A stretch of DNA of 23,454 nt from an uncultured Eubacterium sp. (GTDB taxonomy: Bacteria > Bacillota > Clostridia > Lachnospirales > Lachnospiraceae). Positions 1 to 6,425 of the stretch are shown here, piece by piece (the first letter of the stretch is position 1; every line of letters starts with the position of its first letter). The translations under genes were made by a program, and so were the position numbers. Location: assembly GCA_910584345.1 (NCBI GenBank), contig CAJTZX010000057.1:1-23454 (forward strand), read 5' to 3'. The notes beneath the pieces are model-generated. The model made no database searches and had not been told where the DNA came from. It worked only from the letters and a program-made list of their open reading frames with translations.

Positions 1-30
1 TGTTTAAATCACATATTTTTTTCTCCTATT

Positions 31-507
31 TTACTGAGTTTCCGAGACTACACTATATAAACTGCCTGTGACTGCGGGCAGCAGAAAAAAACAAATACTT
101 TCTGTATCTGCATTGCTGTTTTGAATCAAATAGCCGCAAATATAACAGACAATGAATTGGTATAACAAATATAATGTAACATATTTCAGGCATATAAGTT
201 TGTTTTTATGATACAGCTCCAAAATAGAGATTAAGAGTGTAATTGTAAACAGTGTACGGAAAAAATTTAGTTCAACTTGTGAAAGAACCTGAAAAAGAGA
301 CATAAAAACACTTGCAAGGTACAGCCTTAACAAATATAATTTTTTGGAATGGGTATAATGTACGCTGTTACCTGCACAAAAAATAAATATGGGCGCTGAA
401 ATTCTTCCGATCCAGTGAAAACATATCGAAGTATTTGGAAAGAAATAAGCAATATGATCTAAAAGCATAGCTGCAGCAGCAATCAGTTTTAGATGAAATG
501 CGTTCAT
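31..507 (-). CDS. TraX-family membrane protein, short form
   Basis: This 158-residue, very hydrophobic protein resembles the TraX family of multi-pass inner-membrane proteins. In plasmid F, TraX acetylates pilin, but most chromosomal relatives in Firmicutes have no known substrate. The family pattern is visible: an N-terminal helix with K7 and the D17-H18 pair, then an I33-G34-R35 and P39-I40-F41 stretch, then a basic segment (K55-K56) followed by L-R-L around residues 60-62. Four to five membrane segments can be drawn. The start is supported by an AAGGAG site about 7 nt upstream of the ATG. Family members are usually above 200 residues, so the C-terminus looks short and the last dozen residues do not resemble a normal TraX end; it may be truncated or decayed. 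It lies downstream of a terminator on the same strand, so it is probably expressed separately from its upstream neighbour. Family assignment is fairly good; function is unknown. Confidence 0.65.
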   Translation of the reverse strand: MNAFHLKLIAAAAMLLDHIAYFFPNTSICFHWIGRISAPIFIFCAGNSVHYTHSKKLYLLRLYLASVFMSLFQVLSQVELNFFRTLFTITLLISILELYHKNKLICLKYVTLYLLYQFIVCYICGYLIQNSNADTESICFFLLPAVTGSLYSVVSETQ

Positions 508-537
508 AGGTTAGCTCCTTTTGTATATTCGCCAACT

Positions 538-580
538 AAAAAAGAGTCTGGCTTGAAAAATATAGATGCAGACTCTTTTT
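538..580 (-). terminator. Rho-independent terminator after the secreted-protein gene
   Basis: An inverted repeat has arms 539-550 and 569-580, with a GAGTCTG/CAGACTC core extended by A/T pairs and an 18-nt loop. On the minus strand the stem is followed by a run of six T. It sits between the secreted-protein gene (648-1124) and the TraX-like gene, so it most likely ends the former. The A-rich and T-rich flanks make it look nearly symmetric. Confidence 0.75.
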
Positions 581-647
581 AGAAGTTTTTTACTTATTCA
601 CTAAAAAACATTTTTTACAAAGTCCTTAATTTTATATAATATCATAA

Positions 648-1124
648 TTATTTAACATAACCATTAAAAGAAAAAGAATCTCTGTCCTCTGTTTTAATTT
701 CTATGTAAAATTCAGTAGAGCTTTTAATATTAGAAAATTCAGATGATCCGGATTTTCCGGCAGTAATTTTTGTCATTGCATAAGTTTTTCCGCTTCTTTT
801 GGCAGTAACCGTGATGGCTGAGTCACCCGTGTTATTCACATAAACTTTATAATGATTTTTTTCGGTAAATTTGTAATTAGTATAACCGCTAAAGTCATAT
901 TTTCCATTTGATGCTATGTCCCAAACTTTAGATGGCACTGAAGTGCCTCTTTGCATTTCTGATTCGTCTGGCGGTACCGGAGATACTCCGATATTGGATG
1001 AAGATTCCTCGGTTTGTTCGATTTCATTTTCCCAGGCATAAACATGAGTTGCAGACAATGAGGTCACCGATAACGCTATTACCATTGATGAAATTACGAT
1101 ACATCTTTTTAAATTTTTTAACAT
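648..1124 (-). CDS. Small secreted protein, unknown function
   Basis: This encodes 158 residues. Residues 1-30 form a classical Sec signal peptide: a K/R-rich start, a hydrophobic core at about 9-22, and a V-Y-A site with likely cleavage after A30. The mature protein begins with an acidic, serine-rich, probably disordered stretch (about 31-58). A domain rich in alternating polar and aromatic residues follows (about 65-158) and reads as a beta-sandwich. No catalytic motif, LPXTG sorting signal or lipobox is present, so the product is probably released. I recall similar small Ser/Thr-rich beta proteins with a V-W-(D/N)-I-A and Y-x-F-S/T-G pattern in gut Clostridia, but I know no function for them. 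An AGGAAG ribosome site precedes the ATG, a very strong sigma-A promoter lies just upstream, and a terminator follows, so it appears to be a well-expressed single-gene unit. Confidence 0.75.
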   Translation of the reverse strand: MLKNLKRCIVISSMVIALSVTSLSATHVYAWENEIEQTEESSSNIGVSPVPPDESEMQRGTSVPSKVWDIASNGKYDFSGYTNYKFTEKNHYKVYVNNTGDSAITVTAKRSGKTYAMTKITAGKSGSSEFSNIKSSTEFYIEIKTEDRDSFSFNGYVK

Positions 1125-1153
1125 ATAAAATCTTCCTTGCGTATAGTACTGTA

Positions 1154-1182
1154 ATTATAATACAACTATAAATGGATGTCAA
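1154..1182 (-). promoter_or_regulatory. Consensus sigma-A promoter for the secreted protein
   Basis: Read on the minus strand, TTGACA (1177-1182) and TATAAT (1154-1159) are both perfect consensus hexamers, separated by exactly 17 nt. The -10 box ends 29 nt before the start codon of the secreted-protein gene, leaving a short leader that carries the AGGAAG ribosome site. Confidence 0.85.
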
Positions 1183-1521
1183 GTAATACATTATGCAAAA
1201 TACCGCGCCTTCCAAAGCAGCTTTTTATAAACAGATCAACAAACCTTAATAAACAATTCTTACAAATATTACTACAATTATAATATAAGCGTAAAAACAT
1301 TACAAGAAAAATATTATAATAAAATGAACGACACCATTTATTTTGCATAGTTTTTCATTAAGTTCGCGCTTATGGAGAACTGCCACATCGGAAACCATGG
1401 GCGGCTGCACTGTCTTCCTTTCCAGAGGTGTCCGCCAACAGTTGTATTACGCTTTCGAAAATCAGCTGGATGAGGGAATCGGCCCTCTTTAGCTTTTGGC
1501 GGAATAAAAAAATTTCCCCGC
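1183..1521. other. Intergenic region with a GC-richer, possibly structured part
   Basis: No convincing gene is seen. Positions 1183-1350 are AT-rich and contain several TATAAT-like strings without a matching -35. From about 1365 to 1505 the composition becomes clearly GC-richer. Possible pairing there includes arms at 1431-1438 and 1496-1503 (TCCGCCAA with TTGGCGGA) enclosing a small hairpin, GAGGG (1472-1476) with CCCTC (1483-1487). Open frames cross it on both strands, but none has a good ribosome site or a recognisable product. It may be a remnant, a small RNA or a leftover of a mobile piece; I cannot decide. Confidence 0.4.
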
Positions 1522-1550
1522 TTGACAAATCTTTCCAGCAGTACTATTAT
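1522..1550 (+). promoter_or_regulatory. Sigma-A promoter of the fab operon
   Basis: TTGACA (1522-1527) and TATTAT (1545-1550) are separated by 17 nt. This is the only strong promoter seen ahead of acpP, whose start codon is 112 nt further on. Transcription would start near 1557, inside the first of three operator-like palindromes. Confidence 0.8.
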
Positions 1551-1552
1551 AC

Positions 1553-1597
1553 TTTGAGAGTCAAACAATTTGACTTTCAAGTTATTTGAGAATCAAA
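1553..1597 (+). promoter_or_regulatory. Three tandem FabT-like operator palindromes
   Basis: Three copies of a TTTGA-N3-TCAAA palindrome lie at 1553-1565, 1569-1581 and 1585-1597. Copies one and three are perfect in the arms; copy two has G in place of the last A. Their starts are exactly 16 bp apart. The core matches what is known of the streptococcal FabT site (TTTGA-TTA-TCAAA). The boxes begin just after the -10 element and cover the expected transcription start, a position suited to repression. A FabT-like MarR gene closes the same operon (9231-9677), which supports the assignment; binding itself is inferred. Confidence 0.75.
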
Positions 1598-1662
1598 CAA
1601 ACAACAGGCAAACGTACGCCTGCTATAAACGAAATCAAACAGAAAATAAGGAGAATGCAGAC

Positions 1663-1893
1663 ATGTTAGAAAAAATCGCAGAAATCGTAAAAGAGCAGTT
1701 AAATACAGATATGGAAATTACCGAAGCAACTTCATTTAAAGATGATCTTGGCGCTGATTCGCTGGATATTTTTGAACTCGTCATGGCGTTGGAAGAAGAG
1801 TTTGGCGTGGAGATTCCTTCAGAAGATTTGGAAAGTGTCAATACTGTCGGGGATGTTATTAATTATTTAAAAGCACATGATGTTGCAGAATAA
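1663..1893 (+). CDS. acpP: Acyl carrier protein
   Basis: This 76-residue acidic protein carries the growing fatty acyl chain on a phosphopantetheine arm in type II fatty-acid synthesis. The attachment site is Ser33 in the invariant G-A-D-S-L-D motif, and the rest follows the four-helix ACP pattern with normal length. The ATG at 1663 is chosen over an upstream in-frame ATG at 1570 because it has an AAGGAG site at 1648-1653 and because the upstream extension would run through the operator boxes. It is the first gene of the fab operon, followed by fabK after 12 nt. As carrier for all other enzymes of the operon, it is also the expected source of the acyl-ACP signal sensed by FabT-type regulators. 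Confidence 0.95.
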   Translation: MLEKIAEIVKEQLNTDMEITEATSFKDDLGADSLDIFELVMALEEEFGVEIPSEDLESVNTVGDVINYLKAHDVAE

Positions 1894-1905
1894 GGCGGAA
1901 CGAAG

Positions 1906-2850
1906 ATGGAGACAAGGATTACACAATTGTTAGGCATTCGGTATCCGATCATCCAGGGAGGTATGGCCTGGGTGGCAGAATACCATTTGGCGGCAGCCGT
2001 ATCGAATGCCGGAGGACTTGGGATCATTGGAGCGGCAAGCGCACCTGCAGAAGTGGTGCGTACGCAGATTCAGGAAGCAAAAAAACTGACAGATCAGCCG
2101 TTTGGCGTGAATGTTATGCTGATGAATCCAAATGCTGAGGAAGTTGCCAGGGTTGTTATCGAAGAAGGGGTGCAGGTGGTAACGACGGGCGCCGGCAATC
2201 CCGGCAAGTTTATCCCGATGTGGAAAGAAGCAGGAGTAAAGGTCATTCCGGTTGTTGCCAGCGTGGCCATGGCTAAAATGATGGAGCGCGCCGGAGCAGA
2301 CGCGGTTGTGGCAGAAGGCATGGAATCCGGCGGACATATTGGCGAGCTGACGACGATGACGCTTGTACCGCAGGTAGCGGATGCCGTACAGATTCCGGTC
2401 ATTGCGGCCGGGGGCATTGCAGACGCGAGAGGATTTGCTGCGGCTATCATGCTGGGCGCTGAAGCTGTGCAGATGGGCACACGTTTTGTAACAGCAAAAG
2501 AATCTATTGTACATACGAATTATAAAGAGCGGATTATCAAAGCAAGAGATATCGATTCCGAGGTAACCGGACGGTCTACCGGGCATCCGATTCGTGTACT
2601 GCGCAATCAGATGAGCAGAGATTATTTGAAAATGGAAAAGGCAGGAGCTTCTTTTGAAGAACTGGAAGTCCTGACGCTTGGTTCCCTGCGAAAAGCGGTG
2701 ATGGACGGCGATGTGAAAGGCGGCAGCCTGATGGCCGGACAGATTGCGGGATTAGTAAAGCAAGAAAATAGCTGTAAAGAAATTATTGATGAAATCATGA
2801 ATGGAGCACAGGAATTATTAGGCTTCCATAAAGAAAAAGGCTCCAATTAA
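1906..2850 (+). CDS. fabK: Enoyl-ACP reductase II, FMN-dependent
   Basis: This 314-residue cytoplasmic flavoprotein has the nitronate-monooxygenase/FabK TIM-barrel fold and performs the last, NAD(P)H-dependent reduction of each elongation cycle. Visible family marks are the N-terminal Y-P-I-I-Q-G-G-M segment (13-20), the G-A-G-N-P stretch (95-99), the E-S-G-G-H-I-G motif with His144 (the position of the key histidine in pneumococcal FabK), the A-A-G-G-I-A phosphate loop (about 167-172), and G-A-E-A-V-Q-M-G-T-R-F. Length is typical. It occupies the place of FabI in the pathway; organisms with only FabK are naturally insensitive to triclosan-type FabI inhibitors (family knowledge; whether another reductase exists elsewhere cannot be seen). 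The ribosome site is modest (AGGCGGA at 1893-1899). The gene is followed by an unusual 17-bp tandem repeat before fabD. Confidence 0.94.
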   Translation: METRITQLLGIRYPIIQGGMAWVAEYHLAAAVSNAGGLGIIGAASAPAEVVRTQIQEAKKLTDQPFGVNVMLMNPNAEEVARVVIEEGVQVVTTGAGNPGKFIPMWKEAGVKVIPVVASVAMAKMMERAGADAVVAEGMESGGHIGELTTMTLVPQVADAVQIPVIAAGGIADARGFAAAIMLGAEAVQMGTRFVTAKESIVHTNYKERIIKARDIDSEVTGRSTGHPIRVLRNQMSRDYLKMEKAGASFEELEVLTLGSLRKAVMDGDVKGGSLMAGQIAGLVKQENSCKEIIDEIMNGAQELLGFHKEKGSN

Positions 2851-2900
2851 AGCAAGAGATTTCATGAAGCAAGAGACTTTATTAAGCAAGAGATTTGAAT
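2850..2900 (+). repeat. 17-bp tandem repeat, three copies
   Basis: Between the fabK stop and fabD, the string AAGCAAGAGA(T/C)TT recurs at 2850, 2867 and 2884, a period of exactly 17 bp with the last 3-4 bases of each unit variable. The first copy starts on the last base of the fabK stop codon. It accounts for most of the 84-nt spacer, which is otherwise A-rich. It has no dyad symmetry and does not look like a terminator or a protein-coding segment. Confidence 0.8.
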
Positions 2901-2934
2901 AAAGAAAAGAAAGCATTTAAGAAAGGACATGGAA

Positions 2935-3849
2935 ATGGGAAAAACCGTTTATATGTTCCCTGGGCAGGGAGCGCAATATATAGGAATGGGAAAAGAGTTT
3001 TATGAGCAGTTTGATATCTGCAAAGCAGTCTTTGACCTGGCATCGAATGTTACCGGTCTGGACATTCCGGCTCTGTGCTTTGAAGAAAATGACCGGCTGA
3101 ATATTACGGAGTATACGCAGATTGCAATGCTGACGGTAGAAGCAGCCATTTATATGGCGATGGAACAGCAAAATTTAAAACCGGACTATGCAGCAGGATT
3201 GAGTCTCGGGGAATACGGTGCGCTGATTGTATCGAAAGCGCTGGATCCGGCAGATGCATTTCGTATAATAAGAAAACGCGGCATTTATATGCAGGAAGCA
3301 GTTCCGACAGGTGGTGCGATGGCGGCGGTGCTCGGGCTGGACGCTGCAGCGATAGAAGCTGCCTGTGCACAGACAGAAGGTATTGTGTCGATTGCAAATT
3401 ATAATTGTCCGGGGCAGATTGTAATCACCGGAGAGCAGGCAGCTGTGGAGCGGGCTGGCGAAGCATGTAAAGCAGCAGGTGCAAAACGTGTGATGCCGTT
3501 AAATGTAAGCGGGCCTTTTCATTCCAAGATGCTGGAAGGTGCGGGTAAAAAGCTGGCAGATGAATTTAAAAACGTACACTTCCGCAGCATTGATGTACCT
3601 TATGTAACGAATGTAACAGCAGATTTTGTAACAGACGACACACAGATTCAAGATTTGCTCGTAAAACAGATATCTTCATCCGTACGCTGGCAGCAAAGCA
3701 TCGAACGATTGATAGAGGCGGGTGCGGATGAATTTGTGGAAATCGGCCCGGGCCATACGTTGACCGGATTTATGAAAAAGATCAATCGTGATAAGAAAGT
3801 CTATCATATAGAAAAGCCGGAGGATTTGGAAAAATATGTTAACCGATAA
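2935..3849 (+). CDS. fabD: Malonyl-CoA:ACP transacylase
   Basis: This 304-residue enzyme moves malonyl groups from CoA to ACP. The N-terminus carries the F-P-G-Q-G-A-Q oxyanion motif (8-14), the nucleophile is Ser90 in G-L-S-L-G-E, and the catalytic histidine is H196 in S-G-P-F-H-S. Leucine before the nucleophile, where many relatives have histidine, is a variant known in Firmicutes. Two ATGs are possible. The one at 2929 lies only 1 nt after the AAAGGA site (2922-2927), while 2935 has a 7-nt spacing and gives the usual M-G-K start, so 2935 is chosen. The 3' end overlaps fabG by 14 nt, suggesting translational coupling. Confidence 0.94.
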   Translation: MGKTVYMFPGQGAQYIGMGKEFYEQFDICKAVFDLASNVTGLDIPALCFEENDRLNITEYTQIAMLTVEAAIYMAMEQQNLKPDYAAGLSLGEYGALIVSKALDPADAFRIIRKRGIYMQEAVPTGGAMAAVLGLDAAAIEAACAQTEGIVSIANYNCPGQIVITGEQAAVERAGEACKAAGAKRVMPLNVSGPFHSKMLEGAGKKLADEFKNVHFRSIDVPYVTNVTADFVTDDTQIQDLLVKQISSSVRWQQSIERLIEAGADEFVEIGPGHTLTGFMKKINRDKKVYHIEKPEDLEKYVNR

Positions 3850-4576
3850 GATTGCACTTGTTACCGGAGCCGGCAGAGGAATCGGCAAGGCGGTGGCGAA
3901 GCTGCTTGCGGCTCATGGAGCTTATGTATATGTAAATTATAATGGTTCGAAAGAAGCAGCACAAAAAACGGTCGATGAAATTATGCAAAACGGCGGCAGG
4001 GCGGAAGCGCTGCAGTGCAACGTAGCAGATTTTGAGGCGTGTGCACAAATGATCGCAGCTGTGATAAAACAAAGCGGACGATTGGATATTCTTGTAAACA
4101 ATGCAGGAATTACCAAAGATGGGCTGCTGATGAAAATGTCTGAGGAAGATTACGATCAGGTATTGGATATTAACTTAAAGGGAACATTTCATACAATTCG
4201 TCATGCCTCCAGATATATGCTGAAACAAAGAAGCGGAAAAATTATTAATATGACGTCAGTATCCGGTGTCATGGGAAATGCAGGACAGGCAAATTACAGT
4301 GCATCCAAAGCCGGAGTGATCGGGCTTACAAAGAGTGTGGCCAGAGAATTGGCATCTCGCGGCATTTGCGTGAATGCTGTTGCGCCCGGATATGTAGAGA
4401 CGGATATGACCAATGGATTATCAGATCAGGTGAAGGCACAGATGTTGGCACAGATTCCTATGGGGCGTGCGGCAACACCTGAGGAGATTGCAAATATTGT
4501 GCTGTTTTTGGCATCCGACCAGTCCTCTTATATGACAGGGCAGGTTTTATGCGTAGACGGCGGAATGGCAATGTAG
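3836..4576 (+). CDS. fabG: 3-oxoacyl-ACP reductase
   Basis: This 246-residue short-chain dehydrogenase reduces 3-oxoacyl-ACP with NADPH. It shows the Rossmann T-G-x-x-x-G-I-G motif (10-17), N-N-A-G (88-91) and the catalytic set Ser141, Tyr154 and Lys158 within the typical M-G-N-A-G-Q-A-N-Y-S-A-S-K-A-G block. The C-terminus has the standard S-Y-M-T-G-Q-V-L-x-V-D-G-G-M end. Length is normal. The start lies inside the end of fabD, preceded by a GGAGG site, so translation of the two is probably coupled. It sits between fabD and fabF, as in many Gram-positive fab operons. Confidence 0.95.
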   Translation: MLTDKIALVTGAGRGIGKAVAKLLAAHGAYVYVNYNGSKEAAQKTVDEIMQNGGRAEALQCNVADFEACAQMIAAVIKQSGRLDILVNNAGITKDGLLMKMSEEDYDQVLDINLKGTFHTIRHASRYMLKQRSGKIINMTSVSGVMGNAGQANYSASKAGVIGLTKSVARELASRGICVNAVAPGYVETDMTNGLSDQVKAQMLAQIPMGRAATPEEIANIVLFLASDQSSYMTGQVLCVDGGMAM

Positions 4577-4611
4577 CGGTAATCATTTATTTGGGAGTCA
4601 GGAGGAGATCA

Positions 4612-5847
4612 ATGAAACGCAGAGTGGTAGTAACTGGTATGGGTGCAATTACCCCGATCGGATTAAATGTAAATGAGTTTTGGAATGCAGTAAAGGAAAA
4701 AAAGATTGGGTTTGCACCGATTACCTATTTTGATGCGTCGGATTATAAATGCCATCTGGCGGCAGAAGTCAAAGGTTTTGCAGGAAAGGACTACATGGAT
4801 TTTAAATCTGCCAAACGTATGGAACTATTTAGTCAGTATGCAATGGCAGCTTCCAAAGAAGCGATCGAAGATGCGGCGCTTGATATGGAGCAGGAAGACG
4901 CTTATCGTGTAGGATGTACCATCAGCTCCGGTATTGGGAGTCTGCAGGCAATCGAGCGGGAGCATAAAAAACTGCTGGAAAAAGGCCCTTCCAGAATCAA
5001 TCCGTTATTTGTTCCGATGATGATTTCAAATATGGCATCCGGCAATGTATCGATTGCATATGGGCTAAAGGGCAAAAGCATGAATGTAGTGACAGCTTGT
5101 GCAAGCGGAACAAACAGTATCGGGGAAGCTTTCCGTACGATTCAGTATGGCGATTGCGATGTGATGGTCACAGGAGGATGTGAAGCAGGCATTACGCCAG
5201 TTGGCATCGCTGGATTCACTTCTCTGACGGCATTATCTACAAAAGATGATCCAACACGTTGTTCTCTGCCGTTTGACAAAGACCGAAGCGGATTTGTGAT
5301 GGGAGAAGGTGCGGGCATCGTTGTTTTGGAAGAGCTGGAACACGCGAAAAAACGCGGAGCCAGAATCTATGCAGAACTGACAGGATATGGATGTACGTCA
5401 GATGCGTATCATATTACGTCTCCGGCGGAGGATGGCGCCGGTGCGGCAAGAGCGATGACAAATGCGATCGAAGACGCCGGATTAAAGCCGGAAGATATTA
5501 CGTATATTAACGCACATGGAACAGCGACGCATCATAACGATTTGTTCGAAACAAGAGCCATCAAGCTGGCATTTGGTTCTCATGCACACGATCTGCGTAT
5601 TAATTCTACAAAGTCTATGATCGGCCATCTGCTTGGAGCAGCCGGAGCCGTAGAGTTTGTAACTTGTGTGAAAGAGATTCAGGAAGGTTATATTCATGCG
5701 ACAGTCGGCTATCAAACACCGGATGAAGAGATGGATTTGGATTACTGCAAACAGCCTTATGAACAAGAGATACGCCATGCCTTAAGCAATTCTCTTGGAT
5801 TTGGAGGGCATAATGCGACATTGGCTGTTTCAAAGTATGAAAGCTGA
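4612..5847 (+). CDS. fabF: 3-oxoacyl-ACP synthase II
   Basis: This 411-residue elongating condensing enzyme joins acyl-ACP with malonyl-ACP. The thiolase-fold triad is complete: Cys163 in T-A-C-A-S-G, His302 in A-H-G-T, and His339 in M-I-G-H-L-L-G-A-A-G. The phenylalanine gate and GFGG-like C-terminal motif (L-G-F-G-G-H-N) are present. After the first active-site histidine the usual T-P-x-x-D is replaced by T-H-H-N-D, a small deviation. The ATG at 4612 is chosen because of the strong AGGAGG site just upstream; a longer frame starting inside fabG would add a basic stretch unlike the family. It follows fabG after 35 nt. In many related operons accB comes next; here fabZ follows directly. Confidence 0.95.
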   Translation: MKRRVVVTGMGAITPIGLNVNEFWNAVKEKKIGFAPITYFDASDYKCHLAAEVKGFAGKDYMDFKSAKRMELFSQYAMAASKEAIEDAALDMEQEDAYRVGCTISSGIGSLQAIEREHKKLLEKGPSRINPLFVPMMISNMASGNVSIAYGLKGKSMNVVTACASGTNSIGEAFRTIQYGDCDVMVTGGCEAGITPVGIAGFTSLTALSTKDDPTRCSLPFDKDRSGFVMGEGAGIVVLEELEHAKKRGARIYAELTGYGCTSDAYHITSPAEDGAGAARAMTNAIEDAGLKPEDITYINAHGTATHHNDLFETRAIKLAFGSHAHDLRINSTKSMIGHLLGAAGAVEFVTCVKEIQEGYIHATVGYQTPDEEMDLDYCKQPYEQEIRHALSNSLGFGGHNATLAVSKYES

Positions 5848-5918
5848 GACAGCCGTTTGGTTCCGTTTGTCTGAACGGTTATCATCTGATAAAGAAAAGG
5901 ACAGTTGGAGGGAAAAAG

Positions 5919-6425
5919 ATGTCTTTATTAAATGCATCACAGATTATGGAAATTATTCCGCACAGACAGCCGTTTTTGCTGCTGGATACCATTGAAGAGA
6001 TAGAACCGGGAAAACGCGTGCGGGCACGTAAGTGTGTAACGTACAACGAACCTTTTTTCGCAGGACATTTTCCAAAGGAGCCGGTCATGCCGGGAGTGCT
6101 GATCGTAGAGGCAATGGCACAGGCAGGTGCGGTAGCAATGCTCTCCCAGCCGCAGATGAAAGGAAAGACCGCTTATTTTGCAGGCATTCAATCTGCGAAA
6201 TTTAAGCAAAAAGTTGTTCCTGGCTGTGTACTGGAATTAGATGTGGAAATTGTGAAAGTAAAAGGGCCTGTCGGTATTGGAAAAGGAACGGCATCCATTC
6301 TATCCGTGGAAAACCAACCGATCGACGAAAAGGGAGCGGAAGGTGAAAAAACTGAACGAATCAACAGAAAGCTTGCGGCATCTGCAGAAATTATGTTTGC
6401 GATAGGAAGTGGGGCGGAAAATTAA
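5919..6425 (+). CDS. fabZ: 3-hydroxyacyl-ACP dehydratase with a short insertion
   Basis: This 168-residue hot-dog-fold dehydratase removes water from 3-hydroxyacyl-ACP. The catalytic pair His50 (G-H-F-P) and Glu64 (V-E-A-M-A-Q) is intact, as are P-H-R-x-P-F-L-L-L-D (14-23) and the A-Y-F-A-G-I block. The usual length is about 140-150 residues. The extra length comes from a hydrophilic, charged segment at about residues 131-150, inserted in the loop before the last beta strand (A-A-S-A-E-I-M-F-A-I). A GGAGGG ribosome site precedes the ATG. The stop codon overlaps the accDA start (TAATG), implying coupling. The 71-nt spacer before it, where accB is often found in relatives, is too short for a gene. 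Confidence 0.93.
   Translation: MSLLNASQIMEIIPHRQPFLLLDTIEEIEPGKRVRARKCVTYNEPFFAGHFPKEPVMPGVLIVEAMAQAGAVAMLSQPQMKGKTAYFAGIQSAKFKQKVVPGCVLELDVEIVKVKGPVGIGKGTASILSVENQPIDEKGAEGEKTERINRKLAASAEIMFAIGSGAEN

Noticed and set aside
1338..1580. Minus-strand open frame of 80 codons ahead of acpP
   Set aside because: It runs through the fab promoter and operators, lacks a ribosome site and resembles no family I know.
1570..1662. Longer N-terminus for the acyl carrier protein
   Set aside because: The extension would translate operator DNA, has no ribosome site, and is not found in acyl carrier proteins; the ATG at 1663 has AAGGAG.
2850..2900. CRISPR-like array
   Set aside because: Units of about 13 conserved bases with 4-nt variable parts and only three copies are far too small, and no cas genes are present.
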